Below, one piece after another: positions 17,253-25,974 of a stretch of 64,000 nucleotides of DNA. Location of the stretch: assembly GCF_018403225.1 (NCBI RefSeq), contig NZ_BOSG01000001.1, positions 1,488,001 through 1,552,000 on the forward strand, written 5' to 3'. The notes beneath the pieces were generated by a model, which had not been told where the DNA came from, searched no databases, and worked only from the letters and a program-made list of their open reading frames with translations. The translations under genes and the position numbers were made by a program. Source of the stretch: Paenibacillus sp. J23TS9 (GTDB lineage: Bacteria > Bacillota > Bacilli > Paenibacillales > Paenibacillaceae). Each line of letters opens with the position of its first letter. Position 1 is the stretch's first letter.

Positions 17253-18140
17253 TCACGCATCCATTTTTGATTTTTTGTAGGCCAGCGGCGTCATGTTCAT
17301 TGACTTTCGAAATCTTTCAATAAAATAGCTGGTGCTGTTAAAACCAACCTTATAGGCCACTTCCGTAACGTTAGAACCGTCTTGCTGCAGCAGGAGCAAA
17401 CTTATCTGAAGCCTGTAATCCATCACATAATTCAGCGGAGTCGTGTTTAGAATCCGTTTGAAATAGCGGCAGCATTCCGAACGGCTCAATTGACCGGCCC
17501 TGGCGATATCATTTAATGTGATTTTTTCTGCGTAATGGATATCGATCCAGCTTAACATCTGCTTCATCCGCTCACTTTTGACTGCTTCCGAAGGGTCGTA
17601 TGTGAGTTGAAAACAGTTCATGATTAAGTTTTTCCACATACATGTCAGATGCATCGAAACATCGATTTCAAAGTTTAGCGGTTTTCGTTGAATGCAATCA
17701 TGAATGCACATCATGGCTTCTAAAATGCTTTTTCCCCAAGGCTGATAAGAATCCAAATACAAATAAGATAAATTTGTCGCTTGGATATACGGGGCAACAT
17801 GCGTTGCGTAAAGCTCTCTCGGTACCACAAAATGAGGAGAAACATTTAAACAGATATAGACGCAGCCCGATTCATTTCTATCTTCCGCCATGTGCAAGCA
17901 GCCGCTGTTGATAAAGATGCCTTCGCCCTGCCGAAGGATGAATTTCTCTTCATTAATTTGAAAAACGGCCTCTCCTTTGACAATCCGAACAAACTGAATT
18001 TCATCATGCCAATGGAGCGGTATATGTCCGTGAATGTTTTGGGTAATCGTCGTTTCGTAACAAGCAACCGGGAGTATGACTGTTCGATGCTCGGTTCGTT
18101 CCTTTAAGTTTTGGTCGATCCTGAAATCTTTGATTTGCAA
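17253..18140 (-). CDS. AraC-family transcriptional regulator with cupin sensor
   Basis: 295 residues. The N-terminal cupin half reads GHIPLHWHDEIQFVRIVKG and RQGEGIFINSGCLHM, with the His residues of a small-ligand pocket. The C-terminal half has two HTHs: KITLNDIARAGQLSRSECCRYFKRI and VTEVAYKVGFNSTSYFIERFRKSMNMTPLAYKK. Start is a TTG near AGTGG; no better ATG is seen upstream. It is divergent from the EamA exporter and probably controls it. Confidence 0.9.
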   Translation of the reverse strand: MQIKDFRIDQNLKERTEHRTVILPVACYETTITQNIHGHIPLHWHDEIQFVRIVKGEAVFQINEEKFILRQGEGIFINSGCLHMAEDRNESGCVYICLNVSPHFVVPRELYATHVAPYIQATNLSYLYLDSYQPWGKSILEAMMCIHDCIQRKPLNFEIDVSMHLTCMWKNLIMNCFQLTYDPSEAVKSERMKQMLSWIDIHYAEKITLNDIARAGQLSRSECCRYFKRILNTTPLNYVMDYRLQISLLLLQQDGSNVTEVAYKVGFNSTSYFIERFRKSMNMTPLAYKKSKMDA

Positions 18141-18249
18141 ATGACCACTGCCTCAATATATTTATATTTTTATATCCAATTACGGTATTTTCGCTCAAAA
18201 TTTTCACCTATTATAACACTATTATTACATTTAAGGTGGAGAATGAGTC

Positions 18250-19152
18250 ATGAATACAGCTGAAAAAAAGGGATTATTTCTTGTTACCACAGGAGCGATA
18301 TTTTGGGGGATCAGCGGTACCGTCTCCAAAAAGCTCTTTCAGCAAACCACAATCGAAGTCAATTGGCTTGTAGCGACTCGTTTGCTTATCGCCGGGATTC
18401 TACTGTTGACCGTTCATTTTCTGTTTAAAGAACGCTCGCAAATACTTGGCGTATGGAAAAATAAAAGATCTGCTGTTCAACTCATTATTTTCGGTTTGGT
18501 CGGTATGCTTTCGGTTCAATATACGTATATGGCGTCGATTCAGCACGGGAATGCGGCCGTGGCAACGCTGCTGCAGTACTTAGCTCCAGTCATGATCATT
18601 ATCTATTTGATTCTGCGGAAGCAAATGACTTTCACGCGTAAGGATTTGCTGACCGTTCTCCTTGCTCTCGTGGGCTGCTTTCTCTTGTTGACGAACGGCT
18701 CCGTTTCCCAAATTTCCGTACCGACCGCTGCCATGGTTTGGGGTGTTTTATCTGGAATAGCCCTGGCCTTCTACACTTTGTACGCAGTTCCGTTATTGAA
18801 GCAATACGATTCCCTCGTCATTGTCGGATGGGCGATGATGATCGGCGGCTTGGGACTAAGCTTGATCCACCCTCCTTGGCAAATCGATTTTAAAAGCCTT
18901 TCGATCGAGACCTATCTGTATCTTATATTCGTAATTCTATTCGGCACAATGATCGCATTTTGGTTTTATATCGAAAGCTTGCAAAGTCTTTCCCCTAAAG
19001 AAACAAGCCTTCTAAGCAGTTTGGAACCGCTGGCTGCCGTGATCACAACCGTATTTTGGTTAAAAGAGCCCTTTGGTTTTTTTCAATGGCTGGGTACGGC
19101 ATGTATTATCGGGTTGATTTTGGTATTGACATCAAGTAAAAAGGCATCTTAA
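18250..19152 (+). CDS. EamA/DMT-family metabolite exporter
   Basis: 300 residues with ten hydrophobic helices in two EamA repeats. Repeat 1 begins [20 protein letters not shown] and contains [35 protein letters not shown]. Repeat 2 has [19 protein letters not shown] and [26 protein letters not shown]. The ATG follows AAGGTGGAG by 8 nt. Such RhaT/YdcZ-type proteins export amino acids or other metabolites; the divergent AraC gene likely supplies regulation. A terminator follows at 19243. Confidence 0.9.
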   Translation: MNTAEKKGLFLVTTGAIFWGISGTVSKKLFQQTTIEVNWLVATRLLIAGILLLTVHFLFKERSQILGVWKNKRSAVQLIIFGLVGMLSVQYTYMASIQHGNAAVATLLQYLAPVMIIIYLILRKQMTFTRKDLLTVLLALVGCFLLLTNGSVSQISVPTAAMVWGVLSGIALAFYTLYAVPLLKQYDSLVIVGWAMMIGGLGLSLIHPPWQIDFKSLSIETYLYLIFVILFGTMIAFWFYIESLQSLSPKETSLLSSLEPLAAVITTVFWLKEPFGFFQWLGTACIIGLILVLTSSKKAS

Positions 19153-19242
19153 TTCCCAAGCAAATGGAAGCCACGCCGGAGCCATGATTCCCGGAGGACG
19201 AATTTCGAAGAATGTTTAGATGGTTATACAAATCATAAAAAC

Positions 19243-19279
19243 AGGCTCCTGTTAAATTTTACAGGAGCCTTCTATCTTA
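19243..19279. terminator. bidirectional terminator between EamA gene and FtsX permease gene
   Basis: AGGCTCCTGT (19243-19252) and ACAGGAGCCT (19261-19270) form a perfect 10-bp stem with a TAAATTTT loop. TCTATCTT follows on the plus strand and TGTTTTTATG on the minus strand, so it can serve both convergent units. Confidence 0.85.
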
Positions 19280-19365
19280 TCACTATGCCGTTTAACGGAG
19301 ATCCTTAGATACTTGGAACAGCGCGTCCAATCCTTAGATTCAGCCATTGATTTTATCAAAAGAGC

Positions 19366-22029
19366 CTAATTCTCCTTCCGAAGCGCATCGATGATATTTA
19401 CTTTATCCAGCCGATACATCGGCCCAATCGTTGCGAGAAGTGTCGAAAACAGGGCACCAACAAATGCAATTCCGATATGGAGCCATGGGATCACCCAAGC
19501 GGTTTCGAACGCCCCAGCGAAAAGCACATGTATTCCGTAATCCAGACCCGTGCCAATCATGATTCCGATTACGCCAGCAAACACACCATAAAAAACGGCT
19601 TCTAAAATGATCATTTTTCTCACTTCATCCCGGGTCATGCCGATGGCCTTAAGGACTGCAAACTCTTGAGTGCGGAGGATCAGATTCGTGCTGACTGTAT
19701 TTACGATATTCAAGAAAGCAATCAATACAATGACGCCGATAAAACCGTAAAGCAGTATACCGAAAGTCTTGGAATCATTTTTGGCTTTGGCAACCTCCGC
19801 CACTCGATCCAGGTAGTTAAACCCCGCATCTTTTTCTTTTAATGTTTGAAGATAGTCCCTTATCGGTTGGTTCGGTATATCAGAGTGAGCAAGAATAAAT
19901 ATTCTGGAATAAGCGTCGGTTCCCATTATTTTCGCGTATACTTTCGGTGTCGTAATAAAGGAAAGAACTTCGCTGTCACTATATTCCTGCGACAACAAAT
20001 CATGATCCGCAATTCCGACCACCGTCACGGTTTGGTATCCTTTACGGCTTCTGTCAAATGTTCGGATTTGGATGCGATCCCCAATTTTGAAATGGGTTTG
20101 ATCAATAATCAGCTGTTTGCCTTTTTCCGTCAGCATTTTAATTTTTTGCTGAACGATCACGCCGTTCTCCCGGTCCATTAGATCTTTGTCGATTTTCCCG
20201 GCCGAGAGTTTGGATTGCAGATCATCCAGCCCATTGTCCCCGTAGGAGACGAGGGAGTTATTGCTTGTCCGATATCCCTCTCCTTCAGGAACGACATATC
20301 GATCCTTTCTTAAATCATAATATGAGGGATTGATCTTATCCTTCGGGATGATGGCCATCACTTGATCGCTGTAAAACTTGTAAGCTTTCCGAACGGCATC
20401 AAGCCGGGAAATATGCTGATACACCGCGTCATCCATTCGTTTGGAAGGACCATCATAGGAAATCGAATAAGAATACTGTGTGCCTGTGACCTGAGTTGCT
20501 TGCTGCATGAACTGGGCCAAACCGCTGAAGACGATAAATAAAATAATACTAATAATCATGGAAAAGGCTGTAATCCGGAACCGTTTCTTGTTCCGCTGCA
20601 GGTTTCTGGCGGCGAATTGTCCTATGATACCGAACAGCTTTTTCGCGATCAGGGACTTGTTGACCTTAGTGATAGGTTCAACCTTCGTGGACCCCGTACT
20701 CTTTAGCGCTTCTAAAGGAGAAACGCGGGCTGCTTGTCTTGCAGGTCCAATGGCGGAAAGAAACACGCTCAACAAGCCCAATAGGCCGGCAGATACCAGA
20801 ATCGGCAAGGAGATCACCATTCTCATATCGTTTAAGTAACCTAGCGTCAACAAACTGATATTATAAAACAAAAACTTCATAAAAAGACTTCCCATAAGAA
20901 GTCCGATGGGGATGCCGATCAAGCTCAGCAGTGCCGCTTCTTGAATCACGATTTTGCGAATCTGGGCCGGCGTCGCTCCAATGCATCTCAGCATGCCAAA
21001 TTGTGAAATTCTCTCCAACACAGAAATATGAAACGTATTATAGATGACGGCAATGGTACAAATCAAAATAATTACAATGACGGCTGCGTATGCCAGGATC
21101 AAGCTATGATTCACACCCTCATAGGTGCTTTTGCCATACCATTTAAGCAGCTCATTATTGTACTCTATTCTTACATTATTAACAGAATGATCTCTGCCCA
21201 GCTGCATAGCGGAACCCTGCTCGGCATCACGTGCATCACGCAGTTGTAAAGTGGACATCATCACTTCCGTTTTCTTCTGGATGTGATTCAAAGATTTCAT
21301 CTTGATGTAAATGAAGTACTTTTTGTTATTGTCGAATGTCTGGTTATCGTTGAAAGTAATAGCCGGAAAGATATAACTGGATGACCAATTTCCCGTTGGC
21401 GGCTTCATAAAGCCGACGACGGTATATTCTTTTTGGGATTGCGCTTGGAAGGCTTCGTCAAGATCCCAGCCAAAATCACCAATACCGTTAATTTTCTTGT
21501 CTTCACCTGTGGACGCCACCTTCCGAATCCCAAGCTGGAGCTTCAGCTTATCGCCCAGTTTCGGTTTTTCTGAAAAGTAACTCAAACTCGATGATGAAAG
21601 CATAATCTCATTCGGATTTGTAGGCAGCCTGCCCGAGTCAAGCTGTACCTGAAGCATGTTTAGCGCATTCGCGTCAAATCCCTTGACATTCAAGTATCTA
21701 TAGGGCGCCGCAAACGAATCTTCCTGCTTTTCTTTCTCCGTTGTTTCCTGAATGACGGCATAACCTTCCCTGCTGATGAGGCCGGAGCTTTTTACGGTTG
21801 CATTGTTTTCTATTTTCGGGACGGCTTCTCCTGAAATGCCATGAATGGAGACATGATAATCTCCGAAATCCCGCATGGTTTGTCTGATGGATTTATCCCA
21901 ATAGCTCAAACCGATCGTCCCAATCGAAGTTAGAAGCGTAACCGATAAGATTATCCCGAAGATCGTAAGCAGGGACCTTTTTTTCTGTCCTTTTAAATAT
22001 TTTCCGGTAAGGCTTGTATAGCTATTCAC
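19366..22029 (-). CDS. ABC transporter permease with two FtsX domains
   Basis: 887 residues. The layout is helix (about 20-43), large extracytoplasmic domain (to about 310), three helices (LILAYAAVIVIILICTIAV, ALLSLIGIPIGLLMGSLFMKF, ISLPILVSAGLLGLLSVFL), ARVSPLEALKSTG, helix near 490, a second extracytoplasmic domain, then helices GILLYGFIGVIVLIAFLNIV, EAVFYGVFAGVIGIMIGTGL and IGIAFVGALFSTLLATIGP, ending VNIIDALRKEN. This double-FtsX form is typical of MacB/SalY-type peptide or lipoprotein-associated exporters in Firmicutes. Its first codons overlap the ATPase stop by 4 nt (ATGA). Likely role is antimicrobial-peptide or envelope-stress resistance, inferred from the linked two-component system. 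Confidence 0.9.
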   Translation of the reverse strand: MNSYTSLTGKYLKGQKKRSLLTIFGIILSVTLLTSIGTIGLSYWDKSIRQTMRDFGDYHVSIHGISGEAVPKIENNATVKSSGLISREGYAVIQETTEKEKQEDSFAAPYRYLNVKGFDANALNMLQVQLDSGRLPTNPNEIMLSSSSLSYFSEKPKLGDKLKLQLGIRKVASTGEDKKINGIGDFGWDLDEAFQAQSQKEYTVVGFMKPPTGNWSSSYIFPAITFNDNQTFDNNKKYFIYIKMKSLNHIQKKTEVMMSTLQLRDARDAEQGSAMQLGRDHSVNNVRIEYNNELLKWYGKSTYEGVNHSLILAYAAVIVIILICTIAVIYNTFHISVLERISQFGMLRCIGATPAQIRKIVIQEAALLSLIGIPIGLLMGSLFMKFLFYNISLLTLGYLNDMRMVISLPILVSAGLLGLLSVFLSAIGPARQAARVSPLEALKSTGSTKVEPITKVNKSLIAKKLFGIIGQFAARNLQRNKKRFRITAFSMIISIILFIVFSGLAQFMQQATQVTGTQYSYSISYDGPSKRMDDAVYQHISRLDAVRKAYKFYSDQVMAIIPKDKINPSYYDLRKDRYVVPEGEGYRTSNNSLVSYGDNGLDDLQSKLSAGKIDKDLMDRENGVIVQQKIKMLTEKGKQLIIDQTHFKIGDRIQIRTFDRSRKGYQTVTVVGIADHDLLSQEYSDSEVLSFITTPKVYAKIMGTDAYSRIFILAHSDIPNQPIRDYLQTLKEKDAGFNYLDRVAEVAKAKNDSKTFGILLYGFIGVIVLIAFLNIVNTVSTNLILRTQEFAVLKAIGMTRDEVRKMIILEAVFYGVFAGVIGIMIGTGLDYGIHVLFAGAFETAWVIPWLHIGIAFVGALFSTLLATIGPMYRLDKVNIIDALRKEN

Positions 22030-22739
22030 CGTTCACTCACCTCATTTGGCTGCAGGAGGACGCCGTCTTCGATTTTCACAATACGATCTGCGGTTTTGGC
22101 AATATTTAAATCATGCGTGATCATAATCAACGTCTGATGATATTTTTTAACGGAGAACGTAAGCAGGTCCATAATTTCTTTGCTGCTTTGACTATCCAGA
22201 TTTCCGGTGGGCTCATCTGCTAATATAATCGAAGGTTTATTGATTAATGCCCGTCCAATGGCCGTTCTTTGCTGCTGCCCGCCTGACAGCTCGGATGGAA
22301 GATGGTTTTTCCGTTCGGTCAGACCTAATAACCCCATCAGTTCCTGCACATATTTTTCATCAACTCTTTTGTTCTCCAATAGCATCGGCAGCTTGATATT
22401 TTCCTCCGTGGTTAGGACCGGGATCAGATTATAGGACTGAAAAACAAATCCGATTTTTCGTCTGCGGAATATGGCGAGTTCCGTTTCGTCTTTGGCATAA
22501 AGATCTGTTCCGTCTATGATGACCTGTCCGCCAGATGGCTGGTCCACTCCGCCTAAAAGATGCAGCAAGGAGCTTTTCCCTGATCCGCTGGCTCCCACAA
22601 TGGCTACAAATTCCCCTTGATGAACAGAGAAATTCACGTTTTTTAAAGCTTCAATCTTGGCCTCTGCACTTCCATAGGTTTTGCATAAATTCACGGTTTT
22701 TAGGATTTCCACTTGCGTACCTCCTGAGCTTAAGTTCAC
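22026..22739 (-). CDS. ABC transporter ATPase (LolD/MacB/SalX type)
   Basis: 237 residues. Walker A GASGSGKSSLLHLLGGVD, Q-loop FVFQSYNLIPVLTTEENI, signature LSGGQQQRTAIGRAL, Walker B SIILADEPTGNLD and H-loop MITHD are all intact. It energises the double-FtsX permease encoded downstream with a 4-nt overlap. The promoter region between it and the histidine kinase gene holds a strong hairpin and direct repeats that may be bound by the cognate response regulator. An ATG 9 residues further in follows AGGAGGT and is a possible alternative start. Confidence 0.92.
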   Translation of the reverse strand: MNLSSGGTQVEILKTVNLCKTYGSAEAKIEALKNVNFSVHQGEFVAIVGASGSGKSSLLHLLGGVDQPSGGQVIIDGTDLYAKDETELAIFRRRKIGFVFQSYNLIPVLTTEENIKLPMLLENKRVDEKYVQELMGLLGLTERKNHLPSELSGGQQQRTAIGRALINKPSIILADEPTGNLDSQSSKEIMDLLTFSVKKYHQTLIMITHDLNIAKTADRIVKIEDGVLLQPNEVSER

Positions 22740-22755
22740 TTCGTATGTTTTCGTA

Positions 22756-22828
22756 TGTTTGTTATTATAAACATCGAAGCTTACGACAAAGTGAAGAGGA
22801 AGCTTACGATAATGTAAGCTTCCTCTTA
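22756..22828 (-). promoter_or_regulatory. promoter with direct repeats and hairpin before the ABC ATPase gene
   Basis: On the minus strand a 14-bp perfect hairpin (AAGAGGAAGCTTAC / GTAAGCTTCCTCTT, 22794-22827) overlaps the kinase stop codon. Next comes a second copy of the word TCGTAAGCTTC; the two copies (22809-22799 and 22787-22777) are 22 nt apart, about two helical turns. A TATAAT-like box follows at about 22766-22771. Direct repeats two turns apart upstream of -10 are typical for OmpR-family regulators, so the neighbouring response regulator probably acts here. The hairpin may also end the kinase transcript. Confidence 0.55.
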
Positions 22829-24070
22829 CCTATCCCCTTTATGAAACGAAACTTTGAATTCCGTTCCTCGCCCGGGCTCACTAGAAACGGTGATGATACC
22901 GCCCTGTTCTTCAATAATGGATTTGGATAAGGATAAACCAATTCCGATGCTTTGTGACTTGGTCTTGCCTCCGCCTCGATAAAACCGTTCAAAGATGTGG
23001 GGCAAATCTTCCGGGGAAATGCCCTCACCCTGATCTCGGATGATTAACGTTGTAAACAATGGATTTTCCTCTAAAGTGATATCGATGATACCCTCTGGCG
23101 GCGAGTGTTCCATCGCATTTTTCATTAAATTAATCAAGGCTTCGGTCAGCCACTCTTCATCCGCTCGAACGCACAAATCCCGGTCCCCATGAATGTGGAT
23201 TTTCTGGGTCTTTTGCTCGGCTAGCATACGCAGCGACTGTACAGCATGATCGATTATTTCTCTTAGCCGGATGTGTTCCTTATGAAATCGGATTGCTCCG
23301 GCTTCGACCCGTGCCAGCTTCAATAAACTGATAATCAGCCATTCCATTCGTTCAAGCTGCTGTCCGCTCCGTTCCAGAAATTTCTTTCGTATTTCTTGCT
23401 TCATATCCGGATCATTCAGCAAATTCTCATTAAAAACGATCAGGGATGCCAGCGGCGTTTTGAGCTGATGCGAGATATCGGAAAGCAGGTTGCGTAAAAA
23501 GGTCCTCTCTTGTTTAAGCTGCTCCAGGCTGTTATGTAACCTTTCAGCCATCGTGTTAAAGCTCCGTCCTAAGGCGCCAAAGTCTCCTTCAATGTTATCG
23601 GGAAGCCTCTTCTCCAGCTGATGCTCAACAATTTGCTCCGCGGCAATGGATATGGTTCGAATCTTTTCGAATATTTTGCGGTACTCCCATAACAATAACA
23701 GCAGAAATGGAATGCAAAAAAGCAAAACTGCAGCTGCTGTTTTCGTGGATAAAGCGTTATTTGCGAATACAGGCTGATCTCCTACGGACATGTTCTCCTT
23801 ATAGGCATATTGTGCCAGGACGCGTTTTCCCTCTTCAATTTCACTTTGTTGAGCCCCCTGGGTGATCAAATGTATCATGTCGTTTTCCAACTGAGGATCT
23901 TGCTTCAATACGTGACCCACCAGAGCGGCATTCTGATTAACCAAGGCATGATGGATCTGGCCCACTTGATGATTCAAAAAAAGGTACATGATGACCGCTA
24001 ACATCAAATGTATTGCAATGACTTTAACGACGATGGATTTCCACTCCGGATTACGGACAACATCAAGCAT
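22826..24070 (-). CDS. membrane sensor histidine kinase linked to ABC transporter
   Basis: 414 residues. Two membrane helices (about 15-32 and 110-128) flank an extracytoplasmic loop of about 75 residues, so it has a real sensor domain rather than the loop-less BceS form. A HAMP domain follows (KIRTISIAAEQIVEHQ). The H-box is LLSDISHQLKTPLASL; the ATPase part has NLMKNAMEHSP, DQGEGIS and SIGIGLSLSKSI. It is 3 nt after the response regulator gene and precedes the ATPase/permease pair, a frequent arrangement for peptide-sensing and detoxification modules. Confidence 0.92.
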   Translation of the reverse strand: MLDVVRNPEWKSIVVKVIAIHLMLAVIMYLFLNHQVGQIHHALVNQNAALVGHVLKQDPQLENDMIHLITQGAQQSEIEEGKRVLAQYAYKENMSVGDQPVFANNALSTKTAAAVLLFCIPFLLLLLWEYRKIFEKIRTISIAAEQIVEHQLEKRLPDNIEGDFGALGRSFNTMAERLHNSLEQLKQERTFLRNLLSDISHQLKTPLASLIVFNENLLNDPDMKQEIRKKFLERSGQQLERMEWLIISLLKLARVEAGAIRFHKEHIRLREIIDHAVQSLRMLAEQKTQKIHIHGDRDLCVRADEEWLTEALINLMKNAMEHSPPEGIIDITLEENPLFTTLIIRDQGEGISPEDLPHIFERFYRGGGKTKSQSIGIGLSLSKSIIEEQGGIITVSSEPGRGTEFKVSFHKGDR

Positions 24071-24073
24071 CCT

Positions 24074-24769
24074 TTATCGCCCTACGACATCTGTATTCCA
24101 TTTGTATCCGACTCCTCGAACGGTAATGATATATTTTGGCGCAGCAGCAATATCTTCAATCTTCTCTCTCAACCTTCTGATATGGACCGAAAGGGTGTTG
24201 TCATCAATGAATTCTCCCGACATGTCCCATAGGCTGTTAAGAATGGTGCTTCTGCTGCAAATTTGTTTGGAATGAGTCATTAACATCAAAAGCAGCCGAT
24301 ATTCCATTCCAGTCAACAAAAGCTCTTGATTGTGTTTAAGAACCGTCCCTTCAAGAACCCGGACTTCAATATCATCGGATATCCACCTGTTCACTTCGAC
24401 CTTAGGCTTGTGATTACGCCTCAATACGGCTTTCATTCTGGAGAGGAGTTCTTTGGTCCGGATCGGCTTGGTCATATAATCATCCGCTCCCAAGTCCAGA
24501 CCGGCAACAACGTTCGCCTCCTCATCCAAAGCCGTCAAGAATATGATTGGAACCTGAGACAATTCCCGGATTTCCCTGCATAGGCCATACCCTGAGCCAT
24601 CAGGTAAATTGACATCTAACAATATTAAATCAAAGACAGCTGTCTTTAATGATTGCCTGGCTTCTTCTAAGCTGCCGCTAACCACTACTGTATATCCTTC
24701 ACTCGTCAAGGTATATTCGATACCAAATACTAAATTTTCATCATCTTCAACCAGTAAAATACGATTCAT
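24074..24769 (-). CDS. OmpR-family response regulator linked to ABC transporter
   Basis: 231 residues from the ATG at 24769 (GAGGTG 4 nt upstream). The receiver has LLVEDDENL, phosphoacceptor FDLILLDVNLPDGSG and the switch residues IFLTALDEE and DDYMTKPIR. The winged helix shows LTGMEYRLLLMLM and DDNTLSVHIRRLREKIED. It is the first gene of the regulator-kinase-ATPase-permease series and is expected to activate the transporter promoter at 22756-22828. Confidence 0.92.
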   Translation of the reverse strand: MNRILLVEDDENLVFGIEYTLTSEGYTVVVSGSLEEARQSLKTAVFDLILLDVNLPDGSGYGLCREIRELSQVPIIFLTALDEEANVVAGLDLGADDYMTKPIRTKELLSRMKAVLRRNHKPKVEVNRWISDDIEVRVLEGTVLKHNQELLLTGMEYRLLLMLMTHSKQICSRSTILNSLWDMSGEFIDDNTLSVHIRRLREKIEDIAAAPKYIITVRGVGYKWNTDVVGR

Positions 24770-24800
24770 TGCGCACCTCAATTTAGCTTAGACCATTATT

Positions 24801-24837
24801 ATAGAAAGCTTGCTTGTAACCCACGGGAGCTTTCTAT
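24801..24837 (-). terminator. terminator after trxB
   Basis: ATAGAAAGCT (24801-24810) pairs perfectly with AGCTTTCTAT (24828-24837) across a 17-nt loop, between the trxB stop and the response regulator gene. The flanks are AT-rich but lack a long U-run. Confidence 0.55.
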
Positions 24838-24852
24838 ATCATTTTACATCAT

Positions 24853-25830
24853 TTAAGCGTTATGTTTCAGGTGGCTCCATTCATTTCCATAGCTCGATTG
24901 GTTTGAGGGCTCGTGGGAATCCATAAATTTTTCACTATCCATGGCTGCCATTGCGCCGCTTCCTGCCGCCGTAATGGCTTGACGATAACGACTATCTTGC
25001 ACATCTCCACAAGCAAATACCCCTGGAATCGAGGTCTCTGAAGAACCTGGAGTCGTGATAATATAGCCATTCGGATCCGTCATCATTTGTCCTTCCAGAA
25101 AATCGGTATTCGGATGATGACCTATAGCTACAAACACCCCATTAGAGTCAATCACTTCTTCTTTACCTGTGGTATTGTTTTGAACTTTCAATCCGGTTAC
25201 CCCGCGGTCGCTGGCAATGACTTCAAGTGGTGTCTTGTTCAAAGCCCACTCAATTTTGGGGTTGGCGCGCGCACGTTCTTGCATGATTTTCGAAGCTCGC
25301 AGCTCGTCGCGTCGGTGGACCAGGATGACTTTGGATGCGAAACGTGTCAAAAAGTTAGCCTCTTCGAGCGCAGTGTCACCACCACCTACAACAATCAATT
25401 CTTTATTCCGGAAGAAGAAACCGTCGCAAGTGGCACATGTGCTGACACCGCGGCCGATATTCTCTTGTTCGTTTGGAATCCCCAAGTATTTGGCACTTGC
25501 ACCGGTAGAAATAATGAGTGTTTCAGTGACAATTTCACCCTTCCCTTCGACCTGCAATTTAAATGGACGATCGGACAAATCCACTTTATTTACCCAACCT
25601 GTGTAAAATTCTGCACCAAAGCGTTCGGCTTGTTTTCGTATATTGTCCATCAACTCAGGACCCATAATTCCCTCCGGAAATCCGGGAAAATTTTCGATTT
25701 CCGTCGTTGTGGTTAATTGTCCGCCAGGCTCTGGACCTTCAATGACAAGTGGATTCATATTGGCGCGGGCCAGGTAAATAGCTGCAGTCAGTCCTGCAGG
25801 CCCTGTTCCTACGATAACGGATTTATACAT
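24853..25830 (-). CDS. trxB: thioredoxin reductase
   Basis: 325 residues from the ATG at 25830, fixed by TTGGAGGAG 9 nt upstream. FAD site VIVGTGPAGLTAAIYLARA, redox pair CATC followed by DGFFF (near residue 135), NADPH site VVGGGDTALEEANFL with HRRDELRAS, and the C-terminal FAD motif GVFACGDVQDSRYRQ are all present. It reduces thioredoxin with NADPH in the cytoplasm. The C-terminal tail after MAAMDSEKF is longer than usual and hydrophilic (HEPSNQSS). It lies in the redox cluster with its own promoter, carrying the same palindrome as trxA and an ArsR-rhodanese gene. A housekeeping trxB may exist elsewhere; this copy may be stress-specific. Confidence 0.95.
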   Translation of the reverse strand: MYKSVIVGTGPAGLTAAIYLARANMNPLVIEGPEPGGQLTTTTEIENFPGFPEGIMGPELMDNIRKQAERFGAEFYTGWVNKVDLSDRPFKLQVEGKGEIVTETLIISTGASAKYLGIPNEQENIGRGVSTCATCDGFFFRNKELIVVGGGDTALEEANFLTRFASKVILVHRRDELRASKIMQERARANPKIEWALNKTPLEVIASDRGVTGLKVQNNTTGKEEVIDSNGVFVAIGHHPNTDFLEGQMMTDPNGYIITTPGSSETSIPGVFACGDVQDSRYRQAITAAGSGAMAAMDSEKFMDSHEPSNQSSYGNEWSHLKHNA

Positions 25831-25866
25831 ATTTAACTCCTCCAATTTTGCGTTAGACTTCAAATG

Positions 25867-25910
25867 TTCAATTGATTAGTTGAATTATTGTCAGGCATAA
25901 ATTATGTCAA
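25867..25910 (-). promoter_or_regulatory. trxB promoter with ArsR-type operator
   Basis: On the minus strand TTGACA (25910-25905) is followed after 15-17 nt by an AATAAT-like -10 region that runs into the palindrome TTCAACTAATCAATTGAA (25884-25867). The same TTCAA-N8-TTGAA operator directly abuts the -10 boxes of trxA and of the 30.7-kb ArsR gene. A bound ArsR protein would block RNA polymerase here. Confidence 0.65.
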
Positions 25911-25974
25911 TACCAACGGACCAAGATCTGCTTTCAAGGGTTCGGCATTAACGGTACCAGGGATGAGATTCATA

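Noticed and set aside
25087..25716. 209-codon antisense frame inside trxB
   Set aside because: Shadow of the trxB frame; no start signal.
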